A stretch of DNA of 9,034 bases, from contig JBDSLU010000533.1 of assembly GCA_039916225.1 (NCBI GenBank), positions 1 to 9,034 on the forward strand, read 5' to 3'. Positions 1 through 5,502 of this stretch are shown here, piece by piece (positions within the stretch are counted from its first letter, which is position 1; each line of letters opens with the position of its first letter). The notes under the pieces are model-generated. The model did not search any database. It was given only the letters and a program-made list of their open reading frames with translations, and was not told the DNA's origin. This stretch comes from JBDSLU01 sp039916225 (lineage in GTDB: Bacteria > Acidobacteriota > Vicinamibacteria > Vicinamibacterales > Vicinamibacteraceae). The position numbers were made by a program, and so were the translations under genes.

Positions 1-766
1 CACCGCCCGCCGCGGCGAGGTCGGGCAGGATCGTCGAGGTACCGGTGCCGAAGTGGATCGTCGGCACGCCCGTGCCCTTGAGGGCGTCGAACACCTTGGC
101 GGTGTGCGGGCTGGCGAACTCGCGGTAGTCCTCAGCGGAGAGGGCGCCGACCCACGAGTCGAAGATCTGGATGGCTTGGGCGCCGGCTTCGACCTGCGCC
201 ACCACGAAGCCGCTGACCACCGTGGCCAGCCGGTCGCAGAGCCGGTGCCAGGCCTCGGGATGTCCGTACATCAGCGACTTGGTCTTGGCGAAGTCGCGCG
301 ACGGGCCGCCTTCGATCGCATATGACGCCAGTGTGAACGGCGCCCCGGCGAAGCCGATGAGCGGTACACGGCCGTCCAGTTCCTTCCGCGTCATCGTGAT
401 CGCGTCGAGCACGTAGCCCAGACCCTCGCGCGGCTCGAACAGCTTGAGCCGTTCGATGTCCGCTTCGGTCCGCAGCGGCTGCTCGACCTTCGGCCCTTCG
501 CCCTTGACGAAGTCGAAGGCGAGGCCCATCGGCGTGAACGGAAGCAGCAGGTCCGAGAAGATGATTGCGGCATCGACGTCGATGGCGTCGACCGGCTGGA
601 GGGTGATGCGGGTCGCCAGCTCAGGCGTGCGACAAAGCTCGAGGAGCGAGTGTCGTTCGCGCAACGCCCGATAGTCGGCCATGTAGCGGCCAGCCTGCCG
701 CATGAACCAGACGGGAGTGCGGTCGACCGGCTGGCGCCGGCAGGCAAGAAGGAAGCGATCGGTCAT
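1..766 (-). CDS. hemE: Uroporphyrinogen decarboxylase HemE, N-terminal part (C-terminus outside window)
   Basis: Cytoplasmic enzyme of heme biosynthesis that decarboxylates the four acetate side chains of uroporphyrinogen III to give coproporphyrinogen III. The minus strand reads 255 codons without a stop from ATG at 766 and leaves the window at base 1. The usual length is about 340-350 residues, so roughly 90 C-terminal residues are missing. Visible family motifs are PVWFMRQAGRY (18-28, substrate-binding RQAGRY), IIFSDLLLP (68-76, with Asp72 matching the catalytic Asp of the family), the signature around GFAGAPFTLASY (138-149, Tyr149 matching the conserved active-site Tyr), and IFDSWVGALS (201-210). 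The start MTDRFLLACRRQPVDRTP aligns with the normal HemE N-terminus; I see no Shine-Dalgarno before it. It is divergent from the gene at 896. It appears intact as far as it goes. Confidence 0.96.
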   Translation of the reverse strand, partial: MTDRFLLACRRQPVDRTPVWFMRQAGRYMADYRALRERHSLLELCRTPELATRITLQPVDAIDVDAAIIFSDLLLPFTPMGLAFDFVKGEGPKVEQPLRTEADIERLKLFEPREGLGYVLDAITMTRKELDGRVPLIGFAGAPFTLASYAIEGGPSRDFAKTKSLMYGHPEAWHRLCDRLATVVSGFVVAQVEAGAQAIQIFDSWVGALSAEDYREFASPHTAKVFDALKGTGVPTIHFGTGTSTILPDLAAAGG

Positions 767-814
767 GGGCTCAGGAGGATGCGGCTACCCGCAGTGGCAC
801 CGGGCAAGCGGTCC

Positions 815-824
815 ATGCTAGCAT
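815..824. promoter_or_regulatory. Palindromic extended -10 candidate shared by divergent hemE and the gene at 896
   Basis: ATGCTAGCAT is a perfect 10-bp palindrome in the 129-bp gap between hemE and the rightward gene. On each strand it reads TGCTAGCAT, which fits an extended -10 (TGnTAnnnT) with 4 of 6 matches to TATAAT. Initiation about 7 nt downstream would give a leader of about 65 nt for the rightward gene and about 40 nt for hemE. I see no convincing -35 on either strand. The promoter role is inferred from position and symmetry; it could also be an operator or chance. Confidence 0.4.
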
Positions 825-885
825 TTCGCGTTCTTTTTGCAGGGATTCGCCAGACCGTTGGTCCGCTCCCCGCAATCGGACATTT

Positions 886-890
886 GGAGG
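886..890 (+). promoter_or_regulatory. Ribosome binding site that fixes the GTG start at 896
   Basis: GGAGG lies 5 nt before GTG at 896. It selects this start over the upstream in-frame ATGs at 815 and 650: the codon at 815 sits inside the promoter-like palindrome, and 650 lies within hemE on the other strand. The protein sequence also becomes domain-like only after 896. Confidence 0.7.
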
Positions 891-895
891 CCTTG

Positions 896-2218
896 GTGCC
901 CATTCTTGTCCGGCCGGTCCGGGAGCAGCTCGAGCACGACCGCATCATTCGGTTGCTCGAGGCGAAGTGGCGGCGAAAATTCAAGGTCGAGGTGAACCCC
1001 GGCGACGAACGTAACGTCGGGGTGAAGGTGCCTGCGGGCATGCTGTATCCCGATCTCATCCTCACCGAGGAAGGCGGCCGTAAGCCCAAGGCGCTCGTCG
1101 AAGTCGAGACCAACGAATCGGTCAACCATCTCGAGGCGATGGCCCAATGGGCCAATCTCGCCAAGTCGAAGATGCCGCTCATCTTGTTCGTCCCAGTCGG
1201 GGCGGTCGAGGCAGCGCGGCGGCTCGCCAGCGAGAGTTCGGTCAAGATCGCCGAGCTGTGGACTTACCTCGTCCTCGGCGACCAGGTGCGCTTCACATCC
1301 ATCGCCCGCGAGGGTGGCGGGGGAGGCGCCGACCTGATCGAAAAGGTCGACATGTTCACCACGGAGCGGGCGGCGCCGGCGCCGCGACCCATTCCCGTCG
1401 AGCCCGACCCGGTCGAGGCCGCTGCTCAAGAAGCAGAGCGTCCGCGGAAGCTGGCCGTCAAAGCCACGCCTCCGCTCGATGGTATGGCCAAGCTCGCGGC
1501 GAGGGTTGCAGCCCAGGGGGCCGCCCTGAGGGCCGCTACTCCGGAGCCGGTGGCGCCGGTCGCGAAATCGCCCGTCCGCGGGAAGCCGGTGGCAGGCAAG
1601 CACGAGCCGCCAGCCAAGGCGGTCGCCAAGCCGGCTGTGCCCGTCAAGGCCGCCCCGTCCCCGACGCCCGCCCCGCCCGCCGTAGCGGCAAAGGCGCCGG
1701 CGCCGGCCAAGGCCGCAGTGGCAGCGCCAGCGGCGCCGGCGAAGGCCGCCGCGCCGGTCAAGGCTGCGCCTCCAGTCAAGGCTGTGGCTAACAAACCGGC
1801 GGACAAGCCCGTCGCCAAGCCGGTCGAGAAGGCCGCGGCGAAGCCAGCCGAAAAGGCCGCGGCGAAGCCAGCCGAAAAGGCCCTGGCGAAGCCAGCCGAA
1901 AAGGCCCCGGTGAAGGCGGCCGAAAAGGCCCCGGCGAAGCCGGCCGAAAAGGCCCCCGTGAAGCCGGCCGAGAAGGTGCCGGCGAAGAAGGCTGTCGCCC
2001 GGCCTGAGGTGAAGAAGCCGGTCGCCAAGTCGGCGCCCGCCAAGTCGGCACCGGCGAAGCCGGCAGTCGTGGTGGCGAAAAAGCCGGTGGCCGCGAAGCC
2101 TGCGGCCCGTCTGGAGGTCGGCCGCAAGGCCGCACCGGCCCGTCCGGCGCCTCGGGTCGTTGCCGCCAAAAAGGCGGTTCCGGCAGCCAAGGCGCGTCCA
2201 GCGAAGCAGCGGAAGTAG
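896..2218 (+). CDS. Unrecognised protein: PD-(D/E)XK-like N-terminal domain with long Lys/Ala/Pro-rich tail
   Basis: 440 residues from a GTG start with a strong GGAGG. Residues 1-150 form a compact alpha/beta domain: helix around RIIRLLEAKWRRKF, strand, YPDLIL (51-56), strand ALVEVET (66-72), helix HLEAMAQWANLAK, strand LILFVP, helix, strand. This order and the PD...EVE residues (Asp53, Glu69, Glu71) resemble PD-(D/E)XK nuclease-like folds, but the catalytic Lys position is Glu71, so an active nuclease is doubtful. Residues from about 160 to 440 are low complexity and dominated by Ala, Lys and Pro, like histone H1-type bacterial tails. They include seven octapeptide repeats at 307-362 and end in a basic KARPAKQRK. 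Such tails usually bind DNA or RNA. The next gene follows after 3 nt. I do not recognise a named family; the domain call is by eye and function is unknown. Coding status is well supported, function is not. Confidence 0.85.
   Translation: MPILVRPVREQLEHDRIIRLLEAKWRRKFKVEVNPGDERNVGVKVPAGMLYPDLILTEEGGRKPKALVEVETNESVNHLEAMAQWANLAKSKMPLILFVPVGAVEAARRLASESSVKIAELWTYLVLGDQVRFTSIAREGGGGGADLIEKVDMFTTERAAPAPRPIPVEPDPVEAAAQEAERPRKLAVKATPPLDGMAKLAARVAAQGAALRAATPEPVAPVAKSPVRGKPVAGKHEPPAKAVAKPAVPVKAAPSPTPAPPAVAAKAPAPAKAAVAAPAAPAKAAAPVKAAPPVKAVANKPADKPVAKPVEKAAAKPAEKAAAKPAEKALAKPAEKAPVKAAEKAPAKPAEKAPVKPAEKVPAKKAVARPEVKKPVAKSAPAKSAPAKPAVVVAKKPVAAKPAARLEVGRKAAPARPAPRVVAAKKAVPAAKARPAKQRK
1814..1981 (+). repeat. 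Seven tandem 24-bp in-frame repeats in the basic tail
   Basis: Seven consecutive 24-bp units with no length variation encode the octapeptide (A/V)K(P/A)(V/A)EK(A/V)(A/P/L). Units 2-4 are nearly identical at DNA level (gcgaagccagccgaaaaggc core), which suggests recent slippage or duplication. The degenerate first and last units merge into the surrounding Ala/Lys/Pro tail. The repeat also generates long spurious open frames on the opposite strand. Confidence 0.93.
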
Positions 2219-2221
2219 CCG

Positions 2222-2659
2222 GTGCTCTCGCTGCGCGTCACCCGCGACAAGCGCGGCTACGAGCACATCTACCTGATCGCGGACGCGAGGCGCCGCGGCC
2301 GGGCCGATAGCCGTCTCGTCTATTGGTGCCGGATGCCTGGCGGCCTGCGCGTGGGGCGCGAGCCGTTCGACCCCGAGACACGCGAGGCGCTCGAACGCGG
2401 CAACCCTGACCTGGTGTTCGACTGGCCGGGGCTCACCAAGACGCTGAGCCAGTCGCTGGCCGCCGCCCGCTGGGCGGCGAGGCAGGAGCGGCCGGGCGCC
2501 GGTGGTGGGGCGCCAGCGGCCAAGGGGCCACGTCGGGCACCGGCCCGCGCTGACGGTCGCTCCGGCGACGGCCGCGGCAGCCGTCCGGGCTCGCCGGGCG
2601 GTCGCGATCGCGGGCGTGGCGGCGACGGCGGGCACGGCCGCGAGTCCTCGGACGAATAG
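2222..2659 (+). CDS. Small unrecognised protein with Arg/Gly-rich C-terminal tail
   Basis: 145 residues from GTG at 2222, which begins 3 nt after the preceding stop. A weak GGAAG (2211-2215) precedes it, so translation is probably coupled to the upstream gene. Residues 1-75 look folded: SLRVTRDKRGYEHIYLI, then a basic RRRGRADSRLVYWCRMP, then RVGREPFDPETREALERGNPDLVFDW. This has the look of a conserved bacterial hypothetical family, but I cannot name it. From about residue 88 the sequence turns into Gly, Arg, Ala and Pro, with RGSRPG, GGRDRGRGG and an acidic end ESSDE, similar in style to RGG RNA-binding tails. No signal peptide or membrane segment is visible. Being coupled to a gene with another basic tail suggests a joint nucleic-acid-related role, which is inference only. 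Confidence 0.75.
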   Translation: MLSLRVTRDKRGYEHIYLIADARRRGRADSRLVYWCRMPGGLRVGREPFDPETREALERGNPDLVFDWPGLTKTLSQSLAAARWAARQERPGAGGGAPAAKGPRRAPARADGRSGDGRGSRPGSPGGRDRGRGGDGGHGRESSDE

Positions 2660-2682
2660 CCCTGACCACGGTCCCGGCCGGC

Positions 2683-2699
2683 GACGCCGACGCGGCGTC
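2683..2699 (+). repeat. 6-bp inverted repeat immediately before the VWFA gene -10
   Basis: GACGCC (2683-2688) and GGCGTC (2694-2699) form a perfect 6-bp stem with a 5-nt loop in the short gap between the stop at 2659 and the TATAAT at 2701. It could end transcripts from upstream, although there is no T-run, or serve as an operator in the promoter spacer. Short GC-rich inverted repeats also arise by chance in such DNA. Confidence 0.3.
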
Positions 2700-2700
2700 C

Positions 2701-2706
2701 TATAAT
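2701..2706 (+). promoter_or_regulatory. Perfect -10 hexamer placing the transcript start at the VWFA start codon
   Basis: TATAAT is followed by CCACAC and then ATG at 2713. With the usual 6-7 nt from -10 to the start point, transcription would begin at or next to the A of the start codon, giving a leaderless mRNA. There is no Shine-Dalgarno in this stretch, which agrees. No recognisable -35 lies 16-18 nt upstream. An exact TATAAT in such GC-rich DNA is unlikely to be accidental, and the same arrangement precedes hom. Confidence 0.65.
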
Positions 2707-2712
2707 CCACAC

Positions 2713-4023
2713 ATGGTTTCTGTTCGTACGCCCGCGCGGCGCACTGCGGTCCGCCCGGCGCTCGTGCTCCTCACGCTTGCCCTGGCCGTCGTCGGCCTGG
2801 CGGGCCAGGCCCCGCCGCCCCAGGCTCCCGCTCCGGCGGCGCCCGCCGCCGCTCCAACCGCCGGTCAGGACACACCGACCTTCACGGCCCGCGTCGATCT
2901 GGTGACGACCGACGTCATCGCCCGTGACAACCAGGGTCTGTTCATCGCCGACCTCAAGAAGGACGAATTCGAGGTGCTCGAGGACGGCGCACTGCAGACG
3001 CTGGTGTCGTTCACCCTGGTCCACGGCGGCCGGGTGTTCAACGTGGCTTCGCCGCCGCCGCCGGCGCCCCAGGAAGGCATCATCCTGCCGCCGTCGCGGC
3101 CGACCGCCGACGCCGCCGGCCGCATCCTGCTGTTCGTCGTCGACGACCTCCACCTCGACTTTCGCAACACCGGCCGGCTGCGCGAGCTGTTCAAGAAGAT
3201 CCGGACGACGCTGCTGCACGACGGCGACATGTGGGGGATGGTCTCGACCGGCCCGTCGTCGATCGCCATCGACGTCAACTACGACATGAAGCGCTTCGAC
3301 GAGGCGATGAAGAAGATCACCGGCAGCGCCCTCAAGCCGAACGAAATCATCGAGGCGCCGCAGTCGTCGCAGGGCCCGAGCGAAGTGCGCTACCGGGCCC
3401 ACGTCGCCTTCTCGACCGCCTACGACCTCGTCTCGAAGATGGAGAAGATCAACAACCGTCGCAAGGCGGTGGTCTACGTCTCGAACGGCTACGACTTCAA
3501 CCCGTTCCCCGACGCCCGCGCCGGCGGCGGCATCATGGGCAGCAACCAGTCCTCGAACTCGGGCTACCAGGAGGGCGACATGTTCAACATGGATCGCTCG
3601 AGCCAGCAGTTCGCCGATGCCGACCTGGCGCGCGAGCTCTCGGACCTGACCCGCGCCGCCAACCGGGCCAACACCAGCTTCTACACGATCGATCCGCGCG
3701 GCCTGATCGGCGGGCCGGATCTCGACGAGAAGGTCGACCCGGTCGAGTGGGGCAACTACGTCCGCAAGAGCCAGGACAGCCTGCGTGTCATCGCCGACGA
3801 GACCGGCGGCTACGCCGTCATCAACCAGAACGACTTCGACAAGGCGCTGAAACGGATCGACGCCGAGACGAGCGACTACTACGTCATCGGCTACTACTCG
3901 ACCAATCCCGACCCGACGAAGAAGAATCGCCGCGTCGAGGTGAAGTCGAAGCGCTCCAACGTCAACGTCTGGGCGCGCAATTCCTACTCCCTGAAGCCGA
4001 CGCCGCGGGTGAAGAAGAAGTAA
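2713..4023 (+). CDS. Exported VWFA-related domain protein (Acidobacteria-type)
   Basis: 436 residues. The N-terminus has basic residues (RTPARR) and a hydrophobic core at about 15-30 (ALVLLTLALAVVGLAG), a probable Sec signal peptide with cleavage near 30-33 and no lipobox Cys. A Pro/Ala linker (33-50) follows. The stretch at 58-105 (ARVDLVTTDVIARDNQG, LKKDEFEVLEDG) is the typical opening of the VWFA-related Acidobacterial family (TIGR03436 type). The von Willebrand A-like domain starts at RILLFVVDDLHLDF (137-150); the DxSxS metal site is degenerate here (D144, D145, D149, no serines). Later landmarks are KAVVYVSNGYDF (251-262), FYTIDPRGL (323-331), ADETGGYAV (361-369) and DYYVIGYYS (388-396). 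The protein probably acts outside the cytoplasmic membrane in binding or adhesion; no substrate is known. It is monocistronic in appearance and convergent with lysC. Confidence 0.93.
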   Translation: MVSVRTPARRTAVRPALVLLTLALAVVGLAGQAPPPQAPAPAAPAAAPTAGQDTPTFTARVDLVTTDVIARDNQGLFIADLKKDEFEVLEDGALQTLVSFTLVHGGRVFNVASPPPPAPQEGIILPPSRPTADAAGRILLFVVDDLHLDFRNTGRLRELFKKIRTTLLHDGDMWGMVSTGPSSIAIDVNYDMKRFDEAMKKITGSALKPNEIIEAPQSSQGPSEVRYRAHVAFSTAYDLVSKMEKINNRRKAVVYVSNGYDFNPFPDARAGGGIMGSNQSSNSGYQEGDMFNMDRSSQQFADADLARELSDLTRAANRANTSFYTIDPRGLIGGPDLDEKVDPVEWGNYVRKSQDSLRVIADETGGYAVINQNDFDKALKRIDAETSDYYVIGYYSTNPDPTKKNRRVEVKSKRSNVNVWARNSYSLKPTPRVKKK

Positions 4024-4024
4024 T

Positions 4025-4152
4025 TTCCAACTGCCAACGACCAACGTACTCCCAAGGCCCAACTCCCAACCCTGCGTGGTTCGCCGGCGGCTGCCCGGCT
4101 TGGCGTTGGAAGTCGGGAATGCCTTGGAAGTTGGAAGTTGGTCCCTGGAGGT
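4025..4152. repeat. Long imperfect inverted repeat with TTGGAAG heptads in the convergent gap
   Basis: The left arm (about 4025-4071) is built of CCAAC-type words (CCAACTGCCAACGACCAAC, CTCCCAAGGCCCAACTCCCAAC). The right arm (about 4104-4152) is built of their complements (GTTGGAAGTCGGGAATGCC, then TTGGAAG twice plus TTGG at 4124-4141). Reverse-complementing the left arm lines up ggttgggagttggg and ccttgggagt with gttggaagtcggg and ccttggaagt on the right, so the transcript from either direction can fold back. The loop side (4082-4105) has a GC core with its own CGCC/GGCG pairing. It may act as a two-way terminator or be a dispersed intergenic element; neither is proven. Confidence 0.6.
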
Positions 4153-4154
4153 TG

Positions 4155-4173
4155 CGCGCCTGTGTCAGGCGCG
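4155..4173 (-). terminator. lysC: GC hairpin across the lysC stop codon, possible terminator
   Basis: CGCGCCTG and CAGGCGCG form a perfect 8-bp stem with a 3-nt loop. The structure includes the lysC TGA (4167-4165). No T-run follows on the lysC strand, so it is not a classical intrinsic terminator. It may stabilise the 3' end or work together with the foldback downstream. Confidence 0.35.
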
Positions 4174-5502
4174 GGGTGTGCGCCGCTTCGCCGCGGCCTT
4201 GGCGGCCGGCTTCGCCGCCCTCTTTGCCGATCGGGGCTTCGGGCCTTCGTCGCTCTCCGACGTCACCGCCTGTCCGAAGAACTCGGCGTGGATGGCGCGC
4301 GCGGCGTCGTCGAGAAATTTCTCGGCGATGATGCACGACACCTTCATCTCGGAGGTGCTGATGCAGTCGATGTTGATCGAGTGGTCGGCGAGCGCGGTGA
4401 ACATCCGCGCCGCCAGGCCCGGCGTCGAGGCGATGCGCGAGCCGACGATCGCGATCTTGGCGACGTCGTTGTCGACCTCGACCCGGCCGGCGGTCTTGGC
4501 CTTCTTCCAGCCCGGCACCAGCGCCTTCAGGGCGTCGATGTCGTCGCTCTCGATGATGAAGGTGAGCCGGTTGCGCTCGTGCGACGGCGAGGCCTGGATG
4601 ATCAGCCGGACGTTGATCTCCGCGTCGGCGAGGTCACGGAACACGTGCGCGGCGATGCCGGGCTGATCCTTGACGTCCATCAACGTGACCTTGGCGACCT
4701 TGCGGTCCGTCGTCACGCCGACGACCGAGGGACGTTCCATCATGGTGGCTCCTTCGCGTATCCACGTGCCGGGCTTCCCGGAGAAGCTGTGACGGACGTG
4801 GATGGGGACTTTGTACTGCATGCAGATCTCAGCGGCCCGCGGATGCAGGACCTTGGCGCCGGCGGCGGCCAGCTCGATGCATTCCTCGTAGCTCAAGTGG
4901 GGAATCCGGCGGGCCTCGCTGACGACGCGAGGATCGGCCGTGTAGACACCGTCGACGTCGGTGCAGTTCTCGTACGACGAAGCGTTGAGGGCCGCGGCGA
5001 GGACGGCGCCGGTGATGTCGCCGCCGCCCCGGCCGAGCGTGGTGATGTCGTCGTTGACGGTGACGCCCTGGAAGCCGGCGACGATGACGACCCGGCCGGC
5101 GCCGAGCTCCTGCACCAGCCGCGCCGTCTCGACGCTGCGGACGCGGGCCTTGTTGAACGACCCGTCGGTGTGGATGCCGCACTGGTTGGCGGTGAGGGAT
5201 ACCGCGGCGATGCCCCGCGCCTGCAGCGCCAGGCCGACCATCGACACCGCAATCTGCTCGCCCGAGGCGAGCAGCAGGTCCATCTCGCGGCCGCGGGGCG
5301 ACGGCGACACTTCGCGGGCCATCGCGATCAGCTGGTCGGTGGTCTTGCCCATCGCCGAGACGGCCACGACGACGTGCGCCGATCGCTTGAGGGCGTCGCC
5401 GATCCGGCCGGCGACCGCCTGGATTTTCTCCGGGGTGGCAACCGAGCTGCCGCCGTACTTCTGGACGAGGACGTCGTCGAACAGTTGTTCGGCGCCCTTC
5501 AT
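4165..5502 (-). CDS. lysC: Aspartate kinase LysC with two ACT domains and a basic C-terminal tail
   Basis: Cytoplasmic enzyme that phosphorylates aspartate to aspartyl-4-phosphate, the first step to lysine, threonine and methionine. 445 residues. Kinase motifs are VQKYGGSSV (13-21), AVSAMGKTTDQL (47-58) and TTLGRGGGDITG (154-165), where the usual GRGGSD has Gly161 in place of Ser. Two ACT domains follow at about 269-340 (VKDQPGIAAHVF) and 348-410 (GSRIASTPGLAARMF, INIDCISTSEMKVS), the usual allosteric site for lysine or threonine. The catalytic plus ACT part ends near 411, the normal family length; residues 413-445 are an extra tail, first acidic/Ser, then Lys/Arg/Ala/Pro rich with 10 basic residues in 422-445. 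The ATG overlaps the thrC stop by 4 nt (ATGA), and GAGG (5513-5510) precedes it by 7 nt. It is the last gene of the operon. Confidence 0.96.
   Translation of the reverse strand: MKGAEQLFDDVLVQKYGGSSVATPEKIQAVAGRIGDALKRSAHVVVAVSAMGKTTDQLIAMAREVSPSPRGREMDLLLASGEQIAVSMVGLALQARGIAAVSLTANQCGIHTDGSFNKARVRSVETARLVQELGAGRVVIVAGFQGVTVNDDITTLGRGGGDITGAVLAAALNASSYENCTDVDGVYTADPRVVSEARRIPHLSYEECIELAAAGAKVLHPRAAEICMQYKVPIHVRHSFSGKPGTWIREGATMMERPSVVGVTTDRKVAKVTLMDVKDQPGIAAHVFRDLADAEINVRLIIQASPSHERNRLTFIIESDDIDALKALVPGWKKAKTAGRVEVDNDVAKIAIVGSRIASTPGLAARMFTALADHSINIDCISTSEMKVSCIIAEKFLDDAARAIHAEFFGQAVTSESDEGPKPRSAKRAAKPAAKAAAKRRTPRA
4738..4754 (-). promoter_or_regulatory. lysC: Internal ribosome binding site and start for a possible LysC beta subunit
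   Basis: AAGGAG (4754-4749) lies 5 nt before the in-frame ATG of Met254 (4743-4741) and 8 nt before that of Met255 (4740-4738). Starting there would yield 192 or 191 residues containing both ACT domains. In aspartokinases of the Bacillus subtilis and Corynebacterium type, a beta subunit is made by an in-frame start at the equivalent place. Position, reading frame, strong Shine-Dalgarno and downstream sequence (MMERPSVVGVTTDR) all fit, so an alpha2beta2 enzyme is inferred. Confidence 0.65.

Noticed and set aside
650..895. Upstream extension of the 896 gene to ATG 650 or ATG 815.
   Set aside because: It would overlap hemE antisense by over 100 bp and read through a promoter-like palindrome. 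GTG 896 has an ideal GGAGG, and domain-like sequence starts only there.
1814..1981. CRISPR-like or regulatory direct repeat array.
   Set aside because: The 24-bp units are contiguous without spacers, stay in frame and encode a regular octapeptide, so they are coding repeats.
818..2710. 630-codon open frame on the minus strand, rich in Arg, Gly and Leu.
   Set aside because: It is the shadow of the repetitive Lys/Ala/Pro coding region and the RGG gene. It has no motif, and its biased composition follows from the GC-rich repeats.
2320..4062. 580-codon minus-strand open frame opposite the VWFA gene.
   Set aside because: The plus strand has a clear signal peptide and family motifs. The antisense frame has only Val/Arg/Asp-rich low-information sequence typical of GC-rich shadows.
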